Shown here: one piece after another, positions 28,140 through 37,383 of the stretch | Position numbering within the stretch: position 1 is the stretch's first letter | Layout: each line of letters begins with the position of its first letter | Assembly: GCA_965226155.1 (NCBI GenBank) | Contig: OZ245331.1 | Coordinates: 1,426,001 to 1,490,000 of the forward strand | Source of the DNA: G965226155 sp965226155 | Lineage (GTDB): Bacteria; Pseudomonadota; Gammaproteobacteria; Eutrophobiales; Eutrophobiaceae | Length of the DNA: 64,000 nt | Direction of reading: 5' to 3' | Made by a program: the position numbers and the translations under genes | Notes under the pieces: generated by a model | Told to the model about the DNA's origin: nothing | Databases searched by the model: none | The model's input: the letters and a program-made list of their open reading frames with translations, nothing else

Positions 28140-28970
28140 ATGAATCTGAATTTCACAAAAATGCACGGCTTGGGCAATGATTTTGTTGTTTTAAATGGTC
28201 TGGAAAACAAAATCGAGATTTCCGCTAATCAGGCACAATTAATTGCAGATCGACGTCTTGGAATTGGATGTGACCAGCTTTTATTAATACAGCCGAGTTT
28301 AGATAATTCGGCGGATGTACGTATGCTCATCTTTAATAAAGATGGTAGCGAAGCAAGTCAATGTGGAAATGGCACTAGGTGTGTTGCAGATTATCTCTAT
28401 AGAAGTGGTGTACTAAAAAAGAATGAAATAAATATTGAGACTATAGGCGGAATAATATCTGCTTTTCGCGATAGTGATGAAACGATACGTGTTGATATGG
28501 GCATACCCCGTTTTGAGCCTAAAGCGATACCTATTCTGGTAGAGAACCGTAATCTCAAATACACAGTTGATCTTGATGAAGAGTCAATTGAGGTGATCGC
28601 ACTTTCCATGGGAAACCCACATGCCGTAGTACTGGTAGATGACATTGAAACAACCAGTGTTGAAGTAACGGGTCTGAAGATTCAGAGACATAAACTATTT
28701 CCTGAGAGTGTTAATGTCAGTTTTCTTCAGATTATTGATCGTCAACATGTGAGGTTACGAGTATATGAGCGCGGCGCGGGGGAGACCCTAGCCTGTGGAA
28801 CGGGTGCCTGTGCAGCCGCCGTTGCAGGTATTTTAGACCAAAAGTTGGATAATGAAGTGGTTGTATGTTTTAAAATGGGTAACCTTGTTATTCGCTGGGA
28901 AGGAAATGAATCACATGTTTGGAAAATTGGCCCGGCCGCAACTGTATATGAGGGACAAATGACATTATGA
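28140..28970 (+). CDS. dapF: Diaminopimelate epimerase
   Basis: A 276-residue enzyme converting LL- to meso-diaminopimelate for peptidoglycan and lysine. Both catalytic Cys are visible: SEASQCGNGTRCVADY (first half) and GETLACGTGACAAAVAG (second half), in the two mirror-like domains. MHGLGNDFVVLNG opens the protein. The stop overlaps the DUF484 start by four bases; the dapF-DUF484-xerC series is a hallmark of gammaproteobacteria. Confidence 0.97.
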   Translation: MNLNFTKMHGLGNDFVVLNGLENKIEISANQAQLIADRRLGIGCDQLLLIQPSLDNSADVRMLIFNKDGSEASQCGNGTRCVADYLYRSGVLKKNEINIETIGGIISAFRDSDETIRVDMGIPRFEPKAIPILVENRNLKYTVDLDEESIEVIALSMGNPHAVVLVDDIETTSVEVTGLKIQRHKLFPESVNVSFLQIIDRQHVRLRVYERGAGETLACGTGACAAAVAGILDQKLDNEVVVCFKMGNLVIRWEGNESHVWKIGPAATVYEGQMTL

Positions 28971-29674
28971 GTGATACAAAAAAAACAGATCAAAAAAGTC
29001 ATGTACTCAATTCAGAGATGGTCGCTGATTTTCTTCGTGAAAATCCAGATTTTTTTATTGGTTACTCGGAGTTGTTAACCGAGATCCAGGTGCCGCATCT
29101 GAGTGGTGAGGCTGTGTCGTTGATTGAAAAGCAGGTCTCGATACTACGTGAGCAAAATAAACATACACGCAGACAACTACATGAGCTAATCGAGGTCGCT
29201 AGACAGAATGAGGAACTTGCACGACGCATGCATCAGCTGAGTTTGACCCTAATGGATGCAGCCGAACCAAAAGATATATTCAAAACGCTTTACGATAATC
29301 TGAGAAAAAACTTCAAAGCAGATTATGTTGCGGTACGGCTTTTTGCACTACCAGCGTTTGTGGATACCTATGCTGGTGTCGAATTTGCCGGTGTGGAAAT
29401 TCATGAAAAGGCATTGTTTAAATCTATAATTGAAAAACGTTTGCCTATGAGCGGATTGCTAAAAATGCAACAGCAAGTGTTTTTATTTGGTGATGACGGT
29501 GATGAACTTGCTTCGGCCGCCATGGTTCCATTACATGGGGCAGGTTGGGGAGGAATTCTAGCGATAGGCAGCAAGAACTCTAATCGCTTTACTGAAGGCA
29601 TGGGTGTAGAGTTGCTAGCAAACCTAGGTGAATTATTTAGTTTCATTATTAAACCATGGGTTAAGGAGAGTTAA
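28967..29674 (+). CDS. DUF484 family protein (GAF-like)
   Basis: A 235-residue soluble protein. MVADFLRENPDFFIGYSELL is the typical opening, followed by a coiled-coil (SLIEKQVSILREQNKHTRRQ) and a GAF-like domain to the end. Function unknown; conserved between dapF and xerC. Overlap with dapF implies translational coupling. Confidence 0.9.
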   Translation: MSDTKKTDQKSHVLNSEMVADFLRENPDFFIGYSELLTEIQVPHLSGEAVSLIEKQVSILREQNKHTRRQLHELIEVARQNEELARRMHQLSLTLMDAAEPKDIFKTLYDNLRKNFKADYVAVRLFALPAFVDTYAGVEFAGVEIHEKALFKSIIEKRLPMSGLLKMQQQVFLFGDDGDELASAAMVPLHGAGWGGILAIGSKNSNRFTEGMGVELLANLGELFSFIIKPWVKES

Positions 29675-29780
29675 TGAACATGAGGTTGACACTAGTTAGA
29701 AGACAGAGGAAAAGGGAGTTTATTAAACTAAGGTATTAATTAAGCATTATTCAAACAAACGTGTACTGTATACATAATTT

Positions 29781-30671
29781 ATGAAACAGACAGACATAAA
29801 AAAGCTCAATGAATTTATCGGTTCATTGCATCATTTGTCTGGTCATACACGTGAGGCTTATCAACGTGATCTCGCCGTCCTTTTAAAATTTTGTGATCGA
29901 CAAGAAGTGAGATCATGGAAAAAGCTTGACGATAGACAGGTTAGAAGTTTTATTGCGGAAAGGCATAGACAGGGGATTGGAGGAAGAACATTACAACGGA
30001 ACCTCTCTGCGATTCGGGCTTTTTATCGTTATCTCATCAAACAAGGAAATGCCGGCCGCAATCCTGCAGTGGATGTTCCAACACCTAAAATGCCTAAGAG
30101 ACTTCCAAAAACGCTCGATGTTGACCAATCAATTCAGCTGGTTGATATTGATAGTACCAACGATCTATCGATCCGTGACAAGGCAATTTTTGAATTGATG
30201 TATTCATCGGGACTTCGATTATCAGAATTGGTGGGACTGGATATTTCTAGCATCGATATTGAGGATTCTATCGTCACAGTCGTCGGTAAAGGTAATAAGA
30301 CTCGCAAGGTACCAGTCGGTAGGCATGCAATTAAATCTATCCAACATTGGTTGAAAGTACGACCTTCCACAAATCTGGATCATGAAAGTGCGCTGTTTGT
30401 TAGTCGGCGTGGAACACGGATCAGTACAAGGTCAGTTCAGCAGCGCCTAAAAAAATGGGCAATTAGCCAGGGGTTAGCAACCCATGTTAACCCACATATG
30501 TTGCGACATTCATTTGCAAGTCATATTCTCGAGTCCAGTGGTGACCTACGCGCGGTACAAGAATTGTTGGGGCACGCCGATATAAGCACGACTCAAATAT
30601 ACACACACCTAGATTTTCAACATCTAGCAAAGGTATATGACAAGGCCCATCCTCGGGCAAAGAAATCCTGA
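29781..30671 (+). CDS. xerC: Tyrosine recombinase XerC
   Basis: A 296-residue tyrosine recombinase that resolves chromosome dimers at dif together with XerD. The N-terminal SAM-like core-binding domain includes HTREAYQRDLAVLLKF. Catalytic residues are seen as the Arg in SSGLRLSELVG, the HxxR in HMLRHSFASHIL, the His in LLGHADISTTQIY and the nucleophile Tyr of TQIYTHLD. Length and context identify XerC, not an integrase of a mobile element. Confidence 0.95.
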   Translation: MKQTDIKKLNEFIGSLHHLSGHTREAYQRDLAVLLKFCDRQEVRSWKKLDDRQVRSFIAERHRQGIGGRTLQRNLSAIRAFYRYLIKQGNAGRNPAVDVPTPKMPKRLPKTLDVDQSIQLVDIDSTNDLSIRDKAIFELMYSSGLRLSELVGLDISSIDIEDSIVTVVGKGNKTRKVPVGRHAIKSIQHWLKVRPSTNLDHESALFVSRRGTRISTRSVQQRLKKWAISQGLATHVNPHMLRHSFASHILESSGDLRAVQELLGHADISTTQIYTHLDFQHLAKVYDKAHPRAKKS

Positions 30672-30769
30672 TTTACGCTGATTCTTTCCGCTTCAACATG
30701 GGTGATCCTCATTATTTCTGATCTGATCGTGTACAATAGCGGTTTGGATTTTATTTAGGAGTAAAAGTC

Positions 30770-31306
30770 TTGGGTCAATTCAAGGGCACGACAATCCTCT
30801 CGGTTAGACGGAACGGTACCGTCGTAATTGGTGGAGATGGACAAGTTTCATTGGGTGATATCATAGTAAAAGGCAATGCTAAGAAGGTCCGCCGTCTATA
30901 TCAAGACAAGGTATTAGCAGGTTTTGCCGGAAGTACTGCAGATGCATTCACATTGTTTGAACGGTTTGAGGGAAAACTTGAACAACATTCAGGCAATCTT
31001 ACCCGATCTGCTGTTGAACTCGCAAAGGACTGGCGAACAGACAGAATGCTTAGACGTCTCGAAGCCATGTTATGTGTAGCTGATCGGACAGCGTCGCTAA
31101 TAATTTCTGGTAATGGTGATGTAATAGAACCGGAAAACGAAATTATGGCGATAGGTTCAGGAGGCGGTTATGCAAATGCGGCAGCTAGTGCCTTACTTAA
31201 CAACACAGAATTGAGCGCTAGAGAGATTACTGAAAAAGCAATAGCTATTGCAGCCGATATCTGCATCTATACTAACCACTCTTTGGTTGTCGAAGAATTA
31301 AAATAA
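30770..31306 (+). CDS. hslV: ATP-dependent protease subunit HslV
   Basis: A 178-residue proteasome-like peptidase. TTG at 30770 has AGGAG about eight bases upstream. The N-terminus MGQFKGTTILSVRRNGT places the catalytic Thr after a short leader of six residues, as in other proteobacterial HslV with an extended N-terminus; removal is needed for activity. GGDGQVSLG, LAGFAGSTADAFTL and IGSGGGYANAAASAL are family motifs. hslU follows after 28 bp. Confidence 0.95.
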   Translation: MGQFKGTTILSVRRNGTVVIGGDGQVSLGDIIVKGNAKKVRRLYQDKVLAGFAGSTADAFTLFERFEGKLEQHSGNLTRSAVELAKDWRTDRMLRRLEAMLCVADRTASLIISGNGDVIEPENEIMAIGSGGGYANAAASALLNNTELSAREITEKAIAIAADICIYTNHSLVVEELK

Positions 31307-31334
31307 AAAAATATTACAAGGTTACATACTAATT

Positions 31335-32657
31335 ATGATGGAACTCACCCCTCAACAGATCGTATCTGAATTGGACAAACATATAATCGGACAGGACGAT
31401 GCAAAACGGGCTGTTGCAATTGCACTTAGGAACCAATGGCGTCGACTTCAAGTAGACGAAGAGCTTCGGGGTGAAATCACGCCCAAAAATATCCTGATGA
31501 TCGGGCCAACGGGAGTAGGAAAAACAGAGATCGCTAGGAGGCTTGCGAAACTGGCGAACGCACCGTTTATTAAGGTCGAAGCAACTAAGTTTACCGAGGT
31601 CGGGTACGTCGGTAGGGATGTGGAATCAATAATTCGAGATCTTGCAGACGTGGCTGTGAAAATGACACGTGAACAAGAAATAGAGAAAGTTAGGCCCAGG
31701 GCCGAGCAGGCTGCAGAAAATCGTGTACTAGATATATTGTTACCGACTGCCAGGACCGTGGATGATCAAGAGATCTCTACAAGTGCTACACGTGAAAAAT
31801 TTAGGGAAAAGCTGAAATCAGGGCACTTGGATGATAAGGAAATTGAAGTGGAAGTCACTTCCCATGCTATTGGGGTAGAAATTATGGCACCGCCGGGAAT
31901 GGAAGAAATGACCAATCAGTTACAACGTATGGTCCAAAATGCATCTGGTGGCAAAAAGCGAATGCGAAAACTCAGTGTACCAGAGGCATTAAAAGCCCTA
32001 GCAGAAGAAGAGGCGGCCAAACTTATTAATGAAGAAGATATTAAGAGCCGTTCAATAGACAGTGTAGAACAGAATGGACTTGTATTCATCGACGAAATAG
32101 ACAAGGTAACCAGAAGAGGACAATCTAGCGGGCCGGACGTATCTAGAGAAGGAGTTCAAAGGGACTTATTACCTCTTATCGAAGGATGCACTGTCTCTAC
32201 ACGCAATGGTACAGTCCGTACAGATCATATCCTTTTCATAGCGTCTGGTGCTTTTCATTTGTCAAAGCCATCGGACCTGATCCCAGAATTGCAGGGTAGA
32301 TTGCCAATTCGAGTAGAATTAAATGCACTGGGTGTAAATGAATTTATACGGATCTTGACTGAACCGGATGCCTCATTGACAGAACAGTACACAGCTTTAT
32401 TAAAAACCGAAGATTTTAATCTTAGTTTTTCTGAAGATGGGTTGTCACGCATAGCAGAGATCGCTTGGCAGGTGAATGAATCAGCGGAAAATATCGGTGC
32501 GCGAAGGCTACATACCGTTATGGAGAGATTGTTGGACACATTATCATTCGAAGCTTCGACCCGGAGTGGAGAAAATGTGGTTATCGATGCCGAATATGTT
32601 GACGAGCAGTTGAGTAAGTTAATTAAGAATGAAGATTTGACAAGATATATATTATAA
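31335..32657 (+). CDS. hslU: ATPase subunit HslU of the HslVU protease
   Basis: A 440-residue AAA+ unfoldase. Walker A is IGPTGVGKTEIARRLA, Walker B is GLVFIDEIDKV; the inserted I-domain lies at about residues 110-240; sensor motifs and ENIGARRLHTVMERLLD follow. The C-terminal tail DLTRYIL docks into HslV. Start at 31335 or 31338 (two ATG). Together with HslV it degrades misfolded and regulatory proteins. Confidence 0.97.
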   Translation: MMELTPQQIVSELDKHIIGQDDAKRAVAIALRNQWRRLQVDEELRGEITPKNILMIGPTGVGKTEIARRLAKLANAPFIKVEATKFTEVGYVGRDVESIIRDLADVAVKMTREQEIEKVRPRAEQAAENRVLDILLPTARTVDDQEISTSATREKFREKLKSGHLDDKEIEVEVTSHAIGVEIMAPPGMEEMTNQLQRMVQNASGGKKRMRKLSVPEALKALAEEEAAKLINEEDIKSRSIDSVEQNGLVFIDEIDKVTRRGQSSGPDVSREGVQRDLLPLIEGCTVSTRNGTVRTDHILFIASGAFHLSKPSDLIPELQGRLPIRVELNALGVNEFIRILTEPDASLTEQYTALLKTEDFNLSFSEDGLSRIAEIAWQVNESAENIGARRLHTVMERLLDTLSFEASTRSGENVVIDAEYVDEQLSKLIKNEDLTRYIL

Positions 32658-32701
32658 AGGGCCAAGTTGCTCAGAAACCAAGACTTGATCCTTAAATTAA
32701 T

Positions 32702-33061
32702 ATGTCTCCCCATCCTGTATCTATTAAACTGCAAACAAAATCCCACAAGCTCAACATTGAGTTTGATGATGGTTCAAAGTTTGAATTAAGCTGTGAATAT
32801 CTACGGGTATATTCGCCTTCTGCTGAAGTGAAAGGACACGGTCCAGGCCAGTCAGTACTGCAGATAGGTAAAGAAGATGTCAATATCAACCAGATAGAGC
32901 CAGTTGGGAATTATGCAATCAAGCTAATTTTTGATGATGGTCATAATACTGGTTTATATAGTTGGAACTATTTGTACGAATTAGGTAAAAATAAGGAAAA
33001 GAAGTGGGACAAATATATTACTGCACTCGACGATGCTGGCTATAAGCGGAAAAGCAAATGA
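32702..33061 (+). CDS. DUF971 family protein
   Basis: A 119-residue protein. IKLQTKSHKLNIEFDDGSKF, LRVYSPSAEVKGHGPGQ and FDDGHNTGLYSWNYLYELG match DUF971 (the N-terminal domain type of gamma-butyrobetaine hydroxylase). Stand-alone versions lie beside ubiE in many gammaproteobacteria; a link to iron-sulfur proteins has been proposed but I cannot show it. The last four bases overlap the ubiE start. Confidence 0.88.
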   Translation: MSPHPVSIKLQTKSHKLNIEFDDGSKFELSCEYLRVYSPSAEVKGHGPGQSVLQIGKEDVNINQIEPVGNYAIKLIFDDGHNTGLYSWNYLYELGKNKEKKWDKYITALDDAGYKRKSK

Positions 33062-33807
33062 ATCAATCGCATAATACTAATTTTGGGTTTGAAAAAGTTA
33101 CGCCTGAAGAAAAAAAACATCGGGTTAACCAAGTATTTACGTCAGTTGCTGGCCGGTATGATTTGCTGAATGATTTAATGTCATTCGGAACACATCGGTT
33201 GTGGAAACGTTTCGCTGTTTTTTTGTCCCCTTTGAGGTCAGATGCAAAAATTCTGGATTTAGCTGGGGGAACTGGCGACATGGCCGAGCTTTATCGACAT
33301 TCAACCGGTCCATGTGGACAGATAACCCTGTGTGATATCAACCAAGAAATGCTGATAGCAGGTAGGGATAAACTGGCAAACAAGGGTATAAGCTCTCAGG
33401 TGCACTATGTCCAGGCGGATGCAGAGTCGCTTCCATTTGCTGATTGTTGCTATGATTTTGTCGGTATCTCTTTTGGGCTTCGTAATGTAACTGACAAACC
33501 AAAGGCATTAAAGTGTATGTTTAATACGTTGAAATACGGTGGTTCTGTTATTGTGTTAGATTTTTCGAAAGTGATTCTTCCCTTGTTGAGCAAATTGTAT
33601 GATCAATATTCATTCGGAGTGATTCCTCAGTTAGGAAAATATTTTGCAAAAGATAAGGACAGTTACCAGTACCTGGTTGAATCAATACGCATGCATCCTG
33701 ATCAGGAATCATTAAAAACAATGATGGAGGAATCAGGTTTTTCTAAGGTGTGTTACTACAATCTTTCAGGCGGAATCGTTGCAATTCATAAAGGATATAA
33801 AATTTAA
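33058..33807 (+). CDS. ubiE: Ubiquinone/menaquinone C-methyltransferase UbiE
   Basis: A 249-residue class I SAM methyltransferase of ubiquinone synthesis. The motifs VNQVFTSVAGRYDLLNDLMS, ILDLAGGTGDMAELY (SAM loop), GISFGLRNVTDKPKAL and YQYLVESIRMHPDQESLK are all in place. It starts a run ubiE-ubiJ-ubiB with short gaps. Confidence 0.96.
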   Translation: MNQSHNTNFGFEKVTPEEKKHRVNQVFTSVAGRYDLLNDLMSFGTHRLWKRFAVFLSPLRSDAKILDLAGGTGDMAELYRHSTGPCGQITLCDINQEMLIAGRDKLANKGISSQVHYVQADAESLPFADCCYDFVGISFGLRNVTDKPKALKCMFNTLKYGGSVIVLDFSKVILPLLSKLYDQYSFGVIPQLGKYFAKDKDSYQYLVESIRMHPDQESLKTMMEESGFSKVCYYNLSGGIVAIHKGYKI

Positions 33808-33831
33808 ATTACTCATGAATTACCTACCGTC

Positions 33832-34440
33832 ATGAAGTCTGTAATAGCAGATAATATTGAGAGTTTAATAAACTATCTCATCTCACTTGATGATGAAACG
33901 TCGGGAAAATTATCTAGTCTGAATGGACGTTCGGTCAAAATTGAATTTATTAATACATCATTGAATGTACGTTTATTGATAATCGATGGCGGTATTTACC
34001 TGTCAGAAGCTACAGACCACGAAGTGGATGTAACAATATGCGGCACACCGACTCAGTTGTTAAATTATTTAGTGGCACAGGGAAGTAACGATAGTCGTTC
34101 TGGCGCATTCGAGGTGATAGGTGATGTGGGCTTGGCGCAGAATCTCCAGAATATACTAAGGAACCTGGAGATAGACTGGGAAGAACAGTTATCACACTGG
34201 GTAGGTGATACAGTTGCTCATAAAGCAGGATACTTTACCGGAAAGACAACAAAGGCATTTGTAGAGGCGAAGGAAACCCTGAAAATGGATATCAGTGAGT
34301 ACCTTCATTATGAAACGGAATCCCTACCTATTAAAAACGACGTCGATGATTTTAACCAGTCGGTCGATAAATTACGCAATGATGCACAAAGATTGAAACT
34401 GCGGGTCGATCGGCTACAAGCAATCCACTTGACGAAATAA
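33832..34440 (+). CDS. ubiJ: Ubiquinone biosynthesis accessory factor UbiJ (SCP2 domain)
   Basis: A 202-residue protein. The first 110 residues form an SCP2-type lipid-binding domain (GRSVKIEFINTSLNVRLLII, SRSGAFEVIGDVGLAQNLQ, IDWEEQLSHWVGD) and the C-terminus is a coiled coil (FNQSVDKLRNDAQRLKLRVD). With UbiK it scaffolds the late ubiquinone enzymes. The order ubiE-ubiJ-ubiB is decisive for the name. Confidence 0.92.
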   Translation: MKSVIADNIESLINYLISLDDETSGKLSSLNGRSVKIEFINTSLNVRLLIIDGGIYLSEATDHEVDVTICGTPTQLLNYLVAQGSNDSRSGAFEVIGDVGLAQNLQNILRNLEIDWEEQLSHWVGDTVAHKAGYFTGKTTKAFVEAKETLKMDISEYLHYETESLPIKNDVDDFNQSVDKLRNDAQRLKLRVDRLQAIHLTK

Positions 34441-34444
34441 TACT

Positions 34445-36115
34445 ATGCTGACACCGGGACAATTTATAAGGTTACTGTATATCCAACGTGTGCTAATTCG
34501 TTACGGATTGGATGAATTCATCTTCAAGATGAACCTGTTCAGGCCGATCAGGTTTCTCCAGTATCTACTACCATGGAATTTAATTCGGCGTAGCACTCAT
34601 TCAAGGGCAGAGCGGTTGAGGATGGTGCTGGAGGAGCTAGGTCCGATCTATATCAAGTTTGGACAGATAGTCTCAACGCGTCGAGATATGCTGCCTGAAG
34701 ATCTTGCTGTTGAACTAGCCAAACTTCAAGACGATGTACCACCTTTCCCGGGGAGCCTGGCAAGGGAAATTATTGAAAAATCTTTTGATAAGAAGATCGA
34801 GGATATATTTCTTGAGTTTAATGAGCAGCCTTTGGCTTCTGCGTCTATAGCACAAGTACACACTGCAACACTTAACGACGGCCGTGAAATGATAGTTAAA
34901 GTCGTCCGTCCTGATATTGAAAAAAATATCCACCGTGATTTCGGCCTATTATATATTCTTGCTGAAATGGCAGAAAATTATTCGGTAGATGCGCATAAAC
35001 TTAATCTTACCGATGTAGTGAAAGAACTGGAAAAGACGGTAGTCGATGAGTTAGATCTGATGCGTGAAGCAGCAAACGCATCACAATTACGTAGGAATTT
35101 TGCAAATTCCGATTTGTTGTATGTTCCTCAAGTGGTCTGGGAGTTGACCACGCGTAATGTAATGGTTATGGAACGTATTTCGGGTATCCCGGTGAATGAT
35201 ATTGAGGGACTAAGAAATGCCGGAATTGATTTTAAGTGGTTAGCAGAAGCGGGGGTTGAGATATTTTTTACTCAGGTGTTTCGTGACAATTATTTTCATG
35301 CAGACATGCATCCGGGAAATATTTTTGTCAAATCGGAGCCAGGCAAAGCGCCTCAGATTATGGTTGTAGATTTCGGCATCATGAGTTCACTAAGCGACTT
35401 CGACCAACGATATCTGGCAAATAATTTTAATGCTTTCCTCAAAAAAGACTATCAGAAAATAGCAGAACTACATGTTGAATCCGGATGGGTGCCAGCTGGG
35501 ACCCGGGTAGATGAATTTGAGTTTGCAATACGTACCGTATGTGAACCTCTTTTTGATCGCTCAATGCAGGAAATTTCCTTTGGCACGCTACTGCTCAGAT
35601 TATTTCAGACAGCTCGTCGCTTCAACATGGTGATCATGCCGCAATTATTATTACTACAGAAGACCCTTGTAAATATAGAAGGTCTAAGTAGAGAACTGTA
35701 CCCTGATCTAAACATTTGGATAACGGCAAGACCTGTTTTGGAAAGATGGATGAGTGAACGGGCAGGGATTCGCGGTTTAGTAAGTGGAGCTAAGGGAAAT
35801 ATGCCACAATGGCTTGATAGGTTACCGGAATTACCAGGAATGACTATTAATTTGATAGATCGGATCCGCGACGGCAAGTTCCAATTTGAATGGAAACAGG
35901 ACGAGTTGAAAGCACTGCGGCATGAAGTTCAAAAAGGTAATCGGAGAAATGTTCTTGCGATTATCGGTTCATCATTTCTTATAGGGTTTTTTATCCTAGT
36001 GGGTATGAATTCACTAGGAGATCTGCCTTCAGAGGCATCTGTATTAAGATTGATCCTCGGCGCAATTGGGCTCATCATAATAGCTTTTGCAATTCGAGGG
36101 ACGGGCAAAAAATAA
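34445..36115 (+). CDS. ubiB: Atypical kinase UbiB (ABC1/ADCK family)
   Basis: A 556-residue protein. The family KxGQ motif is YIKFGQIVSTRRDMLPEDLA; the Ala-rich nucleotide loop is ASASIAQVH; MVVDFGIMSSL is the metal-binding DFG; NYFHADMHPGNIFV is the catalytic loop. Two C-terminal membrane helices (VLAIIGSSFLIGFFILVGMN; LILGAIGLIIIAFAI) anchor it. It is an ATPase-like helper that makes membrane-bound ubiquinone intermediates accessible. The stop is 3 bp from the end of the convergent yibQ. Confidence 0.96.
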   Translation: MLTPGQFIRLLYIQRVLIRYGLDEFIFKMNLFRPIRFLQYLLPWNLIRRSTHSRAERLRMVLEELGPIYIKFGQIVSTRRDMLPEDLAVELAKLQDDVPPFPGSLAREIIEKSFDKKIEDIFLEFNEQPLASASIAQVHTATLNDGREMIVKVVRPDIEKNIHRDFGLLYILAEMAENYSVDAHKLNLTDVVKELEKTVVDELDLMREAANASQLRRNFANSDLLYVPQVVWELTTRNVMVMERISGIPVNDIEGLRNAGIDFKWLAEAGVEIFFTQVFRDNYFHADMHPGNIFVKSEPGKAPQIMVVDFGIMSSLSDFDQRYLANNFNAFLKKDYQKIAELHVESGWVPAGTRVDEFEFAIRTVCEPLFDRSMQEISFGTLLLRLFQTARRFNMVIMPQLLLLQKTLVNIEGLSRELYPDLNIWITARPVLERWMSERAGIRGLVSGAKGNMPQWLDRLPELPGMTINLIDRIRDGKFQFEWKQDELKALRHEVQKGNRRNVLAIIGSSFLIGFFILVGMNSLGDLPSEASVLRLILGAIGLIIIAFAIRGTGKK

Positions 36116-36315
36116 TTCTCAGTCGAAGCTTGTCTTGACCAAATTAGGGTCCTGTCTTTGGATCATCTCGCCCACACCGATTAATTTTACACCGTAACGG
36201 TCAAGCTCGGGTAAAATCCTGGAAAGCGCTGTAATTGTTTGTGGATGTGAATGACCAATCGCAACCGCCTTACCTTTCCGTTTGGCTTTTTTAATTAGTT
36301 CGTCAAATTGTGAAT

Positions 36316-37383
36316 CGTGAATTCAATTTGTAAGTGCAACTCAATTAGGTGGCACGAACGGCAAGCTACGGTAGCATCCTTACCTTTCGTTCCAGCAAGA
36401 AAGAGAGGCACAGATGAGACACTACACACAGCTTACCGAGCATCAACGTTACCAGATTTACGGCCTGATGAAAGCAGGACATACACAAACGGAGATAGCC
36501 GCCTTGATAGGCGTGCATAAATCTACTATTAGCCGTGAACTCAGACGCAACCGTGGCTTGAGAGGCTATCGACCCCGCCAAGCTCAGTTGCTCCGGCAAG
36601 CGCGTCGAGAAGCCAGCCAACAACAGCGACTCCCCACGACCTTGTGGGAGCGAGTAGCGGTCTGGCTGCGGGACGAATGGAGTCCTGAGCAAATCAGTGA
36701 CTGGTTGCATAAACGAGAAGGTATCGCTCTGAGTCATGAATGGATATATCACTACATATACCAGGACAAGGCAGACGGCGGTGAGCTGTACCGGTACTTG
36801 CGTTGCCAGAAGAAACGAAAGAAGCGTTATGGTAGTTATCAACGTCGTGGGGTTCTGGTGAATCAGGGCAGCATTGATAAGCGTCCCGCCATTGTGAACA
36901 GGAAGACACGCAGCGGTGACTGGGAAGTGGACACCGTCATCGGCAAAGGCCATCGACAGGCGCTGGTCACCTTGAGCGAGCGCAAGTCGATGTACACCTT
37001 GATTGCACAGGTGAAACGACGAACTGCCTCTGCCGTCAGGCAAGCTATCGTGCGATTGTTGTCTAATATGAAGGCGTCGGTTCACACGATCACCTCGGAT
37101 AATGGGAAAGAATTTGCTGAGCATGAGGTTATTGCTCAACAATTGAACGCGGGGTTCTATTTTGCACATCCTTATGCCTCCTGGGAACGGGGTTTAAATG
37201 AAAATATCAATGGTCTCATTCGACAGTACTTCCCAAAGAAAATGGACTTCAGCACGATTACACAAAAGCAGTTAAACTTGGTCATGAAAAAACTCAATCA
37301 CCGTCCCAGAAAAACACTTAATTCAAAAACACTACATGAAGTCTTTTTTAACATCAACGTTGCACTTCAAAGTTGAATCCGCG
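36316..37383 (+). mobile_element. IS30-family insertion sequence, copy 1
   Basis: The element is 1068 bp. Ends inferred from comparison with the second copy: left CGTGAATTCAATTTGTAAG, right ..CTTTGAAG..-type sequence ending GTTGAATCCGCG. The terminal inverted repeats agree at 17 of 20 positions in the run ATTCAA..GTGCAAC, with partial pairing out to CG. It is flanked by the direct repeat AAT (36313-36315 and 37384-37386), a 3 bp target duplication. It holds one transposase gene. Confidence 0.9.
36414..37376 (+). CDS. IS30-family transposase (copy 1)
   Basis: A 320-residue transposase. YTQLTEHQRYQIYGLMKAGH and IAALIGVHKSTISRELRRNR form the N-terminal helix-turn-helix that binds the ends; the DDE catalytic core has Asp in SGDWEVDTVIGKGH, Asp in TITSDNGKEFAEHE and Glu in ERGLNENINGLIRQYFP. 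The frame is intact. It differs from the copy at 48527-49489 by about ten residues. Confidence 0.95.
   Translation: MRHYTQLTEHQRYQIYGLMKAGHTQTEIAALIGVHKSTISRELRRNRGLRGYRPRQAQLLRQARREASQQQRLPTTLWERVAVWLRDEWSPEQISDWLHKREGIALSHEWIYHYIYQDKADGGELYRYLRCQKKRKKRYGSYQRRGVLVNQGSIDKRPAIVNRKTRSGDWEVDTVIGKGHRQALVTLSERKSMYTLIAQVKRRTASAVRQAIVRLLSNMKASVHTITSDNGKEFAEHEVIAQQLNAGFYFAHPYASWERGLNENINGLIRQYFPKKMDFSTITQKQLNLVMKKLNHRPRKTLNSKTLHEVFFNINVALQS

Noticed and set aside
29781..30671. XerC-type recombinase as integrase of a genomic island
   Set aside because: The dapF-DUF484-xerC context and full-length XerC motifs identify the housekeeping enzyme; no tRNA or att site borders are visible.
36366..37169. Long minus-strand reading frame of 267 codons inside IS30 copy 1 (and its twin at 48458-49282)
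   Set aside because: It lies antisense to the intact transposase, has no ribosome binding site and no family resemblance; the same shadow appears in both copies because the DNA is the same.
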